Origin: Euryarchaeota archaeon UBA259 | GTDB lineage: Archaea > Thermoplasmatota > Poseidoniia > Poseidoniales > Poseidoniaceae | DNA length: 23,683 nucleotides | Direction of reading: 5' to 3' | NCBI GenBank assembly: GCA_002506275.1 | Contig: DAXG01000027.1 | Span: 63,902-87,584 of the forward strand | Shown here: positions 6,685 through 14,816 of the stretch, one piece after another | Numbering within the stretch: the first letter of the stretch is position 1 | Layout of the letters: every line of letters starts with the position of its first letter | Made by a program: the position numbers and the translations under genes | Notes under the pieces: model-generated | Told to the model about the DNA's origin: nothing | The model's database searches: none | The model's input: only the letters and a program-made list of their open reading frames with translations

Positions 6685-9600
6685 ATGAATCTTGTACTCC
6701 GCTCCTTTTGCCTCGCTGCTTTGATGGTACTTTCGACGACTTTGCCGATGGGTGTGTCAACGCTTAATGAGACTGAAAACATCGATTCTACCTCGGCACG
6801 TTCGCTTGCTTGCAGCGGTGATATTTGCCTCAATGAAGTACTTCCAAATCCAAGCGGAGCTGACAACGCAACATGGCCTGGTGGGGAATGGATGGAGATT
6901 CACAACTCAGGAACATCAACAGTGGATGTGCTCGGTTGGTACTTGACGAACAAGGCGTCAAAAACACTCTACTTTGATTCAGCAAGCATTGTTGACTACG
7001 ATGCTTCAAACTCATCGAGTTGGGAACTCGAGCCTGATGAATACATGGTTGTCGCACGTAACGGACTTCCAACCTCGGCCTTTTACTTCGCAAATACGAA
7101 CGACATCATTACCCTTTACACCGATGCTGGGGCCCAACTGGACCAAGCCACTTGGTCGTCAAGCGCTGCTTCCGGAGTCAGTTATGAAGAAGTCAACGGT
7201 ACTCCAACTGCAGACTGGACTGCAACCAGCGGACTAACCCCTGGTGGTATCAACTCTGGTGGCAGCACAACACCTGGTCCAACACTCATTCCTTCGGACC
7301 TCATCATCCATGAAGTCATGTCGAACCCTTGGCCATCTGAGGACAATGCAATTTGGCCGGGTGGCGAATGGATTGAAGTGCTCAACTCTGGCTCGAACAA
7401 CATCGACCTCAACGGTTGGTCGATTGAAGATGCAGCTGGAAACAAACTCGATTTCAATGCAATGCACTTGGTCGGCTTCTCACAGACCCTTTCAGAAAAC
7501 ATCATTCTACCTGGTGAGACTCGAATCATTGCAGTAAACGGCTCAGGAAACTCCGGCGTCCTCAACAACGGTGTTGAAACTCTTACACTCTTGTGGCCAA
7601 ATGGAAGCAAAGCCCAACAGGTTTCGTGGACCGATACCGAAGCAGGATTCTCAATGGTTGAATCATCAACCTCTCCGTTTTGGGTCTATGCAGCCTATCC
7701 TACCCTCAATTCAAGCAACCCTCTCGCTTTCGAACTCATCGCAAACACGCCGTCGCCAATCGAATTTGCTGAAATTCTATCCAACAGCAGTTCAGATGGT
7801 TCTGCTTTCCCTGATGGCGAATGGATCGAACTGCTGAACACAGGCACTTCGACCGTTGACCTCAACGGTTGGTCAATCATCGATGGGATGGGCAATGTCA
7901 CGATTCTTGACCCGGGAACTTTGGTGTTCAACCAAACACAAGGGTCGACTTCCATCGATGCCGGAGAGCGTCGCCTCGTTCAGTTCTCCGGGGACACTGA
8001 ACTTTGGGATTACTACAATCAAATTATGCTTCGAGATGACACCGGTGCGGTTGTCGATTCCGCTTGGTATGCCACACATTACGGCCAAAACATCTCTCTC
8101 GTACCTGCAGAATTGGCTGCAGACCCATGGGTGCCTTCGACGTGGATGACACCCGGTCAACCGGACCCAGTTGAAGCACCCTCCACTGGTGTTGCCATAT
8201 TTACTGAGGTCTTCCCCGATGCTGTTGGAAGCGATTCACAACAATGGCCTCTCGGCGAGTGGATTGAAATCTACAACAACGGTACTATGGCTTTGGATGT
8301 CGGAGGTTGGAAGTTCCAAGCAGCAGGCCGTTCGCTGACACTGCATCAATTCAACATGCCATTGCAATCAACATCCGTCATTCAACCTGGTGAAGTTGCC
8401 CTTATTGCACTCAACGGTACAACCAGTTTCTATCTGAAGCACACAACCCCGGATACAATCATTATGGTTGACGGAAACGGTGACATGGTTGATACCATCT
8501 CTTGGTCATCGACCGTTGAAGGTGAATCACTCATCGCGCCGAACAGCACACATGCTGGTGCAGGACCAATGGGCACTGCCGCATCGAACGGAACCGATTG
8601 GATACAATCCGCATGGTCAACACCTGGTGAAATGAATCCGGTATGGGCGGCATACTCAGAATCGAATGACTTGGTACTTACCGAAGCACTCGCCTACTGC
8701 AACGATGACTCCGTCACACCTGTTGAAGATTGGATTGAAGTGATGAACAACGGAACGCAAGACCTCAACATCAGCCGTTGGCGAATCGATACTGCTGGCG
8801 AAGACCGGCGCTTCTTACGCAGCACATCAATGTGGAACCAAAGCAGCATGGTTCTTGCCCCACAAGAGCGGGCTGTGCTCCTCATGGACGATGATGTTCT
8901 CTCTGGCCTTTCTGACCAGTTCACGCTTTCAAATCCGGATGGGACCGTGGTCGATATGGCTCAGTGGAGTATCGTTAGCGATTGCCAAACCGTTGGCCCG
9001 AGCCAAGACCAATCCGGTTGGCAAACACTCTTGTGGCCCACACCAGGCGCTGCAGAGCCTGATGCAAGTCTCTTTGCAGAGGCCGATGACATCGTATTCA
9101 GCAGATTCATGCCAGAAGGTTCTACAGATATTTCAGCCAACACTGAATTCATTGAAATCACCAACATCGGCGACAGTCTCGCATACATGAACGGCTGGAC
9201 ACTCTCAATGGTCAATTCAGCGAACGAGGCTACCAATTACCAAATTGGTGATGTGAGTATTCCTGCGAACAGTTCGGTTCTTCTTGCAGCAGACGCAAGT
9301 GGGCTATCGGTCTATGAAGATGGAGTTGGAGTTGGCTTTGATGAAGCACTCAGTCCATCTGGATTTACACTTCCCGATTCCGGTGCCGCTGTGCACATCA
9401 TGACCCCGTCAGGGATGCTTGCGGATACCTTCGTGTATGGCAACGGGCCAGTTGACATCGCAGGATGGAGTGGTATCAGTCTGGTTGAACCAGTTTCCAG
9501 CATCTCCCTGTTGGTTTACCATCGAGGAGATGGTTGTGGAAACTTACCTGATACCGACCTGGCATTGGATTGGCAACACCGCTGGGGCAGGCTTGGAGCC

Positions 9601-11586
9601 AGCACATTCTGCGGTCCAACTGAATTCAGTGGCATCAGTACAGTCACTCCACTCATCGGCCCACAAGAAGGACTTGTTGACTTGTTGAACTGGATTGACG
9701 GCGCATCTGAAACACTTCATGTTCACCTGTACCAAATCGAGCAACCAAACCTGGTACAGGCACTCATTGAAGCCCATAACCGCGGCGTTGACGTCACCGT
9801 TGTCCTCAACACTGCGGAGTACTGGTGGAACAACTACGACAAGAACAACCAACTTGGCGTTGCAGGTCTGTTGGCTACCGCTGGAATCACAACGCTCTGG
9901 TTCGGTGGACAGAGTGACGAGCCATACACATACATCCACAGCAAAGTGGCCGTACGAGATAACACGAGTGTATGGATGAGTTCGGGCAACTGGAAGAGTT
10001 CGTCTCAACCTGCACCTGATGACAGAGGAAACTCAGAATGGGGAGTCATCATTGAAAACTCAGACCTCGCCATGCAAGTACTGGAACAGATCTCATACGA
10101 TGAATCTCTCAGCCGAACATACATCACGCAAGTCAATGCAAACTCTGCACCTTCGGGATGGTCACTTGATGCACTGAAATCAATTACCAACGCAACCGCT
10201 GCTGACAACATCACTACAGATGTCAGTGGTCGACTGATTACTTGCCCTGACACCTGCGTCGATGGTATTGTTTGGATGATTGAACAAGCCGATGAAGAAA
10301 TTCTTCTCTCGCTTCAGTACCTCGACGTTGAATGGAGCTGGGGTTGGGGAGATAATCCGATTGTTAGCGCTTTAGAAGCTGCTGCACAGCAGGATGTTCG
10401 TATCCGACTTATCCTCAACGGAGCGTACCTCGACAAAGATATTCAAGAAGTCATTGACACTTTCAATGAAGACTGGAATTCCTCATTAGGATACGATGTG
10501 AACGCTATTGTGATGAGCGAAGATGATGAAGTGTCAAAACTTCACAATAAAGGTGTCATTGTCGACGGTGAACATGTACTCATTTCCTCCATCAACTGGG
10601 GAGATTCCGCACCAACACGAAACCGTGAAATGGGGTTAATCCTATCCAGCAGCGAAGTGACTGCTCCGTTCATGGCCGGATGGCACAGAGATTGGATTCG
10701 AACGGACAATGTGACCGATACCGATAACGATGGGTTGCCGGATTACTGGGAAGTAGCCAATGGCCTCAATCGTACGACTCGAACACTTCCAAGTTTCAAT
10801 ATCCTCGAAGGAGATCACGATGCAGATGGCGATGGCCTCATCAACAGCCTCGAATACACATTCGGAAGCCATGCTACCAATACGGATACCGACGGAGATT
10901 GTATCCCCGATATGATCGAAGTCACATGGGCTCAAGCAACCGCTTTAGACCCATCTGTGGAAGATGTCTCACCTTCAGACGCATTGCTGCTGGCCGATGC
11001 AGACGGTGATGGCGTCAACGAATCCGAAACGCTCGGATGCGATTTGGCCGGCGTCATTCCGAATGACAACACCTCAGTGATTGATACAGAACTGCTCGAC
11101 GACGATGGAGATGGAGTCATCAATCGAGATGACAAATGCCCCGACACACCCGCAAACGTTCCGGTAAGCGACGATGGATGCTCAACAGAGCAGCGCAACT
11201 CAATTGCCACGCCAAGTGCCGATACCAGTTCCAATCTTGGAACGACCATGATGTTCGTCGCCATGCTTGGAGGTCTTGTCCTTGCCGCAGGCGCATTCCT
11301 CATCCTCCGAAACATCGAATCGGAAGGTGAAGAAATCAAGGAACTCATCACCCTCGAAAGTCAAAATCTCGATGCATTAGCAAACGGTGAAATCGACGAT
11401 GGAAATTGGCAAATGCCTGTCCTCGATGGAAGCGGTGATGAGGCTGCGAGTACAGGTCTGTCACCTGAAGATTTAGCTCGTTGCCCAGGATGGTCTGAAG
11501 AGACGATCCAAAAATATCTTGATCAGGGATGGCCAATGGACCAACTTGCCGCATACTATCAACAACAAGTCGAAGAACACTCTTGA
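6685..11586 (+). CDS. Giant surface protein: six lamin-tail domains, two PLD (HKD) domains, Ca repeats, C-terminal anchor
   Basis: 1633 residues. A signal peptide (about 1-26) precedes six lamin-tail domains, recognised by E/DWIEhxNxG...hxLxGW blocks with the E/D near residues 68, 228, 379, 525, 682 and 821. Two phospholipase-D superfamily domains follow. Their HxKxxxxD motifs are intact: H1085/K1087/D1092 with SSGNW, and H1287/K1289/D1294 with SSINW. Two HKD motifs in one chain are the usual requirement for one active site. Asp-rich calcium loops (about 1345-1480) resemble thrombospondin type-3 repeats. One helix (about 1519-1542) and a cytoplasmic tail of about 90 residues end the protein. 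PLD enzymes cut phosphodiesters in lipids or nucleic acid; lamin-tail domains often accompany secreted nucleases, so a surface nuclease is a reasonable but unproven guess. A weak GGTGG lies 4 nt before the ATG. Confidence 0.9.
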   Translation: MNLVLRSFCLAALMVLSTTLPMGVSTLNETENIDSTSARSLACSGDICLNEVLPNPSGADNATWPGGEWMEIHNSGTSTVDVLGWYLTNKASKTLYFDSASIVDYDASNSSSWELEPDEYMVVARNGLPTSAFYFANTNDIITLYTDAGAQLDQATWSSSAASGVSYEEVNGTPTADWTATSGLTPGGINSGGSTTPGPTLIPSDLIIHEVMSNPWPSEDNAIWPGGEWIEVLNSGSNNIDLNGWSIEDAAGNKLDFNAMHLVGFSQTLSENIILPGETRIIAVNGSGNSGVLNNGVETLTLLWPNGSKAQQVSWTDTEAGFSMVESSTSPFWVYAAYPTLNSSNPLAFELIANTPSPIEFAEILSNSSSDGSAFPDGEWIELLNTGTSTVDLNGWSIIDGMGNVTILDPGTLVFNQTQGSTSIDAGERRLVQFSGDTELWDYYNQIMLRDDTGAVVDSAWYATHYGQNISLVPAELAADPWVPSTWMTPGQPDPVEAPSTGVAIFTEVFPDAVGSDSQQWPLGEWIEIYNNGTMALDVGGWKFQAAGRSLTLHQFNMPLQSTSVIQPGEVALIALNGTTSFYLKHTTPDTIIMVDGNGDMVDTISWSSTVEGESLIAPNSTHAGAGPMGTAASNGTDWIQSAWSTPGEMNPVWAAYSESNDLVLTEALAYCNDDSVTPVEDWIEVMNNGTQDLNISRWRIDTAGEDRRFLRSTSMWNQSSMVLAPQERAVLLMDDDVLSGLSDQFTLSNPDGTVVDMAQWSIVSDCQTVGPSQDQSGWQTLLWPTPGAAEPDASLFAEADDIVFSRFMPEGSTDISANTEFIEITNIGDSLAYMNGWTLSMVNSANEATNYQIGDVSIPANSSVLLAADASGLSVYEDGVGVGFDEALSPSGFTLPDSGAAVHIMTPSGMLADTFVYGNGPVDIAGWSGISLVEPVSSISLLVYHRGDGCGNLPDTDLALDWQHRWGRLGASTFCGPTEFSGISTVTPLIGPQEGLVDLLNWIDGASETLHVHLYQIEQPNLVQALIEAHNRGVDVTVVLNTAEYWWNNYDKNNQLGVAGLLATAGITTLWFGGQSDEPYTYIHSKVAVRDNTSVWMSSGNWKSSSQPAPDDRGNSEWGVIIENSDLAMQVLEQISYDESLSRTYITQVNANSAPSGWSLDALKSITNATAADNITTDVSGRLITCPDTCVDGIVWMIEQADEEILLSLQYLDVEWSWGWGDNPIVSALEAAAQQDVRIRLILNGAYLDKDIQEVIDTFNEDWNSSLGYDVNAIVMSEDDEVSKLHNKGVIVDGEHVLISSINWGDSAPTRNREMGLILSSSEVTAPFMAGWHRDWIRTDNVTDTDNDGLPDYWEVANGLNRTTRTLPSFNILEGDHDADGDGLINSLEYTFGSHATNTDTDGDCIPDMIEVTWAQATALDPSVEDVSPSDALLLADADGDGVNESETLGCDLAGVIPNDNTSVIDTELLDDDGDGVINRDDKCPDTPANVPVSDDGCSTEQRNSIATPSADTSSNLGTTMMFVAMLGGLVLAAGAFLILRNIESEGEEIKELITLESQNLDALANGEIDDGNWQMPVLDGSGDEAASTGLSPEDLARCPGWSEETIQKYLDQGWPMDQLAAYYQQQVEEHS
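6820..9540 (+). repeat. Six tandem lamin-tail domain repeats (protein-level)
   Basis: The coding sequence repeats six diverged units of about 140-160 codons. Each starts with a hydrophobic strand and Glu (LNEVLPNP, IHEVMSNP, FAEILSN, FTEVFPD, LTEALAY, FSRFMPE) followed by the EWIEhxNxG core and a GW/RW block. Units 1-3 are most alike; units 5 and 6 have drifted most. The DNA itself is no longer closely repetitive, so the duplications look old. Confidence 0.7.
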
Positions 11587-11624
11587 ACAGCACAAGATTG
11601 ACAAGGGACCTACTCGTCCTTGGC

Positions 11625-12383
11625 ATGAGCACTATGGCCTACACATCGAGTAATCCTGTCCTTTCAAACAATTTTTGGAACAACATCGAGGGCTATGAAT
11701 CAATGTCCTATGAAGGTGCAATGCAGAAGATTGGGATTCTGTTCGGAACTACCCTTCTGATTGCAGCAATTGTGGTATATGCTGCCCTGACAATCGACAT
11801 TGGCATTGCATTTATGGCATGGATGGGCGGAATGCTTGGCGGATTTATTACAGCAATGATACTCATCTTCATGCGCCCAAAAAATCCAGTACCCCTCATG
11901 ATGACATACGCCATTTTCGAAGGAGCATTTGTTGGTGGTATTTCGCTTTATTTTGAGAGTATGTATTCAGGCATCGTGTTCCAAGCCGGACTCGGTACGC
12001 TCTGCCTCGTTGGAGGTATGTACGGCTTGTATGCGACTCGAATCATCAAAGCAACACCAATGTTTCAACGAATTGTCATCAGTCTCACACTCGGCGTATT
12101 CTTGTTGTACATCTCATCCTTCATCCTCAGTTTGATTCCAGGCTCACTCCAAATTCCGTTCTTGCACTCAAATGGACCTATTGGCATTCTTGTCACGGTA
12201 TTCATTCTTGGTGTTGCAAGTGCCAATTTGATTCTCGATTTCAATTTTATCGAATCTGGAATTAAACAGCAAACCCCGAAGGTCGGCGAATGGTGGGGAG
12301 CTTTTGGGCTACTCGTTACCGTCATCTGGATTTACTGGGAAATGTTGAGACTCCTTTCCAAGGTTCGTTCCAACATGAATTGA
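11625..12383 (+). CDS. Bax inhibitor-1/YccA-like family membrane protein (COG4760 type)
   Basis: 252 residues with seven hydrophobic helices. The family hallmarks are clear: NPVL near the start, SYEGAMQKIGIL, VPLMMTYAIFEGAFVGGIS, the GPIGI segment, NLILDFNFIE, and EWWGAFGLLVTVIWIYWEMLRLL at the end. Relatives (TMBIM/BI-1) are calcium-leak channels or stress proteins in other organisms; the prokaryotic COG4760 branch has no settled function. The frame is open further upstream to 11529, but that would overlap the preceding gene in a frame that reads as non-membrane sequence, so the start is put at 11625. An ATG at 11634 (MAYTSSNPVL) is nearly as good. The gene lies 38 nt after the giant surface protein gene and directly before the oxygenase, consistent with one transcription unit. 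Confidence 0.9.
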   Translation: MSTMAYTSSNPVLSNNFWNNIEGYESMSYEGAMQKIGILFGTTLLIAAIVVYAALTIDIGIAFMAWMGGMLGGFITAMILIFMRPKNPVPLMMTYAIFEGAFVGGISLYFESMYSGIVFQAGLGTLCLVGGMYGLYATRIIKATPMFQRIVISLTLGVFLLYISSFILSLIPGSLQIPFLHSNGPIGILVTVFILGVASANLILDFNFIESGIKQQTPKVGEWWGAFGLLVTVIWIYWEMLRLLSKVRSNMN

Positions 12384-12388
12384 GGTGG
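12382..12388 (+). promoter_or_regulatory. Shine-Dalgarno GAGGTGG deciding the oxygenase start
   Basis: GAGGTGG overlaps the stop codon of the Bax-inhibitor gene and ends 5 nt before the ATG at 12394. It favours that ATG over the in-frame GTG at 12385, which lies inside the motif. Confidence 0.65.
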
Positions 12389-12393
12389 ATTGG

Positions 12394-13347
12394 ATGCGCA
12401 GTATCCCGGTAGTCGACTACGCAGACTACCTTAGCCAAGATGAAGAACGTCGAATCGGCTTCATCAAAGCAGTTGGAGACTCACTGAAGGATATTGGCTT
12501 TTTTGCCTTGAAAAACCACGGAATACCCATGGAATCCATCGACGATTCCTATCAGCAAGGCGACGAGTTCTTCTCGCTTAACGACGAGGTGAAGCGCTCA
12601 TACCTGCAACCCGAAATTTCTCATCAAAGAGGCTACACTGCCTTTGGCATTGAACATGCAAAGAACAATCCTGCACCTGACCTCAAGGAATTCTGGCAGA
12701 CAGGACGTAGCCACCCGACCACTGGTAAAACGCCGACCTATGTCCCCAATGTATGGCCAGACCAACATGTAACTGGTTTCAAAGCAGTCATTGATGGGCT
12801 GTACACGAAAATGGAATCTCTTTCGAAAAACCTTCTGCAGTCGTGCAGTCTTTACCTCAACAAGCCTTCGAATTGGTTGGGTTCAATGGCTGAAGATGGA
12901 AATACAATCATGCGAATCATACACTATCCCCCACTTGGTGATGACGTCCCGAAAGGCGCCGTACGCTCCGCTGCACATGAAGATATCAATTTCATCACGC
13001 TTTTGGTGACCGCAACTGCTGATGGGCTTGAAGTCATGGACCACGACGGAAGTTGGATTCAAGTTGAGGGTGATGCGAGCAATATTATTGTCGATTCTGG
13101 AGACATGCTCCAAAACTTGACAAATGGCTTATTCAAATCAACAACACACCGAGTCGTCAACCCTGAAAATTCAAGTGAGCGGCGTTTCTCAATGCCAATG
13201 TTTGTTCATCCCCGAAATGAAGTTGACCTCACGCCTCGCCCCGAATTCGTTGAAATGACCGGAGGGGAAGTCAACTACCAATCCATTACGGCTGGTGATT
13301 ATCTCCACCAACGCCTCGTTGAAATCGGCCTCGCAGAAGAGAAGTGA
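12394..13347 (+). CDS. 2-oxoglutarate/Fe(II) oxygenase, isopenicillin-N-synthase-like family
   Basis: 317 residues. An N-terminal DIOX_N-type region (IPVVDY, then DIGFFALKNHGIP and RGYTAFG) precedes the double-stranded beta-helix core. The iron ligands are visible: H195 and D197 in AAHEDINF, and H252 in STTHRVV. The 2-oxoglutarate-binding pair R264-x-S266 is in RRFSM. These enzymes hydroxylate or desaturate small molecules using O2 and 2-oxoglutarate; the general fold includes ethylene-forming enzymes, plant dioxygenases and fungal thymine-7-hydroxylase. The substrate cannot be read from the sequence. Its end touches the thymidine phosphorylase start (stop TGA at 13345-13347 overlaps a possible GTG start at 13344), so the two are probably translated together, hinting at a pyrimidine substrate. 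ATG 12394 is chosen because of the GAGGTGG just before it. Confidence 0.9.
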   Translation: MRSIPVVDYADYLSQDEERRIGFIKAVGDSLKDIGFFALKNHGIPMESIDDSYQQGDEFFSLNDEVKRSYLQPEISHQRGYTAFGIEHAKNNPAPDLKEFWQTGRSHPTTGKTPTYVPNVWPDQHVTGFKAVIDGLYTKMESLSKNLLQSCSLYLNKPSNWLGSMAEDGNTIMRIIHYPPLGDDVPKGAVRSAAHEDINFITLLVTATADGLEVMDHDGSWIQVEGDASNIIVDSGDMLQNLTNGLFKSTTHRVVNPENSSERRFSMPMFVHPRNEVDLTPRPEFVEMTGGEVNYQSITAGDYLHQRLVEIGLAEEK

Positions 13348-13352
13348 GCGAC

Positions 13353-14687
13353 ATGAGTCATACACTCATCCAGCGAATGTGCGAGGCTGTTCGTAGCGGT
13401 GAGAAAATGGTCCTTGGAGATTTAAACGCTTTCATCGATGGAGTCGCACGACGTACACTACCCGTTGAACTTATCGAAGTCTGGTTGAAATGTGTTCATT
13501 CGCATGGCATTTCAGTTGAAGAGACGACAGCCCTCACCGCAGGAATGATGAATTCAGGAGCCGTACTCACTTGGCGAGGTGATTCAAATGTCTGCGACAA
13601 GCACAGTACAGGTGGAGTCGGTGACAAGATGTCACTCATACTTGCTCCAGCTCTTGCCGCATGTGGAGTTCGTGTCCCGATGCTTGCCGGTCGCGGCTTG
13701 GGTCATACTGGAGGAACCATTGACAAGCTCGAATCCATTCCCGGGTTCAATTGCAATCTTTCTCCCGAAAAAATGTCCAAGACTGTTGAAAGTGTTGGCT
13801 GTTGCATTGCAGCACAAAACGATTCAATCGCTCCCGCTGATGGTCTGCTCTATGCAATACGCGATGTCACGGATACCGTGGACAGTATACCGCTCATTAC
13901 CGCATCCATTGTCTCTAAAAAGGCGGCTGAGGGCTTGAATGCACTGGTTCTTGATGTCAAATGCGGTCGAGCAGCATTTATGAAAACAGAACATGATGCG
14001 GTCCAATTGGCTGAATCAATGGTTCGTACTGCCAACGGTCTGGGAATCAAAACTATTGCTCAAGTCACAGACATGAACGAACCGATTGGAACGCATATTG
14101 GTAACGCTCTGGAAGTTACAGGGAGTATACTCGTACTCCAAGGTCATGGTTCGGGGGACACACGAGAGTTGGTGATGCTCCAAGGCGGACAATTATTGCA
14201 CCTCACCGGAAAGACAGCAACGCTTGAAGAGGGAAAGAGCAGGATTGCCCGAGTTCTCGATAACGGTCAAGCGTTGGAAACATTTGTCAAAATGTGCGTA
14301 CAACAAGGCACTGAAATTGCAGTTGCAACCAAACTTGCCCTTGACCCCGAATCTGTCCTCCCCAAGTCTCAGCGCTCGACAGAATTCCTTTCTTCACAAT
14401 CAGGTTTTGTACAATCGATCGATGCGATGGCACTTGCTGAGGTTGCACGTGAGCTGGGTGCAGGGCGCTTCTCAATGGAGGACGAAATACTGCATGCTGT
14501 CGGATTTATCCTAACTGCACGGAAAAATGAAGCCATCACTGCGGGTGACAAATGGATTACAGTCCATCATGAAGAGCCATTAAGCTCGGAGCACATCACG
14601 AAACTCAACCATGCACTGCGCATTAGCGACCAAAAATCAGCACCGTTTCGGCGACTCATCAGGACCGTCGACGAGTCTGAACAATAG
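13353..14687 (+). CDS. deoA: Thymidine/pyrimidine-nucleoside phosphorylase
   Basis: 444 residues. It catalyses phosphorolysis of thymidine (or another pyrimidine nucleoside) to the free base and a sugar 1-phosphate. The phosphate-binding KHSTGGVGDK is at 83-92 and the family signature AGRGLGHTGGTIDKLE at 112-127. The base-binding residues R170, S185 and K189 lie in YAIRDVTDTVDSIPLITASIVSKK, matching E. coli DeoA. Archaea more often carry the longer AMP phosphorylase of this superfamily, with an extra N-terminal domain of about 80 residues; this protein lacks it and has the length of the bacterial/eukaryotic type, so transfer from bacteria is possible. Start: ATG 13353, or GTG 13344 overlapping the oxygenase stop. 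Exact substrate preference is inferred. Confidence 0.92.
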   Translation: MSHTLIQRMCEAVRSGEKMVLGDLNAFIDGVARRTLPVELIEVWLKCVHSHGISVEETTALTAGMMNSGAVLTWRGDSNVCDKHSTGGVGDKMSLILAPALAACGVRVPMLAGRGLGHTGGTIDKLESIPGFNCNLSPEKMSKTVESVGCCIAAQNDSIAPADGLLYAIRDVTDTVDSIPLITASIVSKKAAEGLNALVLDVKCGRAAFMKTEHDAVQLAESMVRTANGLGIKTIAQVTDMNEPIGTHIGNALEVTGSILVLQGHGSGDTRELVMLQGGQLLHLTGKTATLEEGKSRIARVLDNGQALETFVKMCVQQGTEIAVATKLALDPESVLPKSQRSTEFLSSQSGFVQSIDAMALAEVARELGAGRFSMEDEILHAVGFILTARKNEAITAGDKWITVHHEEPLSSEHITKLNHALRISDQKSAPFRRLIRTVDESEQ

Positions 14688-14722
14688 AAGCCGTCATAAA
14701 GGGGAGGCGGTTCGCCAACGAT

Positions 14723-14795
14723 GCCGATTTAGCTTAGCTGGTGGAGCGTGGGACTGTTAATCCCAAGGTCGAGGGTTCGAACCCCTCAATCGGCG
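14723..14795 (+). tRNA. tRNA-Asn (GTT)
   Basis: 73 nt. The acceptor GCCGATT pairs perfectly with AATCGGC; discriminator G, no encoded CCA, no intron. The anticodon stem TGGGA/TCCCA encloses CTGTTAA, giving anticodon GTT (Asn). The T-arm is GAGGG TTCGAAC CCCTC. A CATAAAGG box at 14695-14702, about 24 nt upstream, could be its TATA element. A small GGCG-GTT-CGCC hairpin sits at 14706-14716 in front of it. Confidence 0.95.
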
Positions 14796-14816
14796 TAAAA
14801 TACAACTTTCCGAATG

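Noticed and set aside
9544-10008. 154-codon minus-strand open frame inside the giant surface protein gene
   Set aside because: It is opposite the first PLD domain, whose intact HKD motif fixes the plus-strand frame as the coding one.
11529-11624. N-terminal extension of the Bax-inhibitor protein
   Set aside because: It overlaps the end of the giant surface protein gene in another frame, and the added residues do not fit the family, which starts near NPVL.
14706-14716. GGCG-GTT-CGCC hairpin as terminator of the thymidine phosphorylase gene
   Set aside because: The stem is only 4 bp with no T-tract, and it lies between a possible tRNA promoter box and the tRNA-Asn start, so no role can be assigned.
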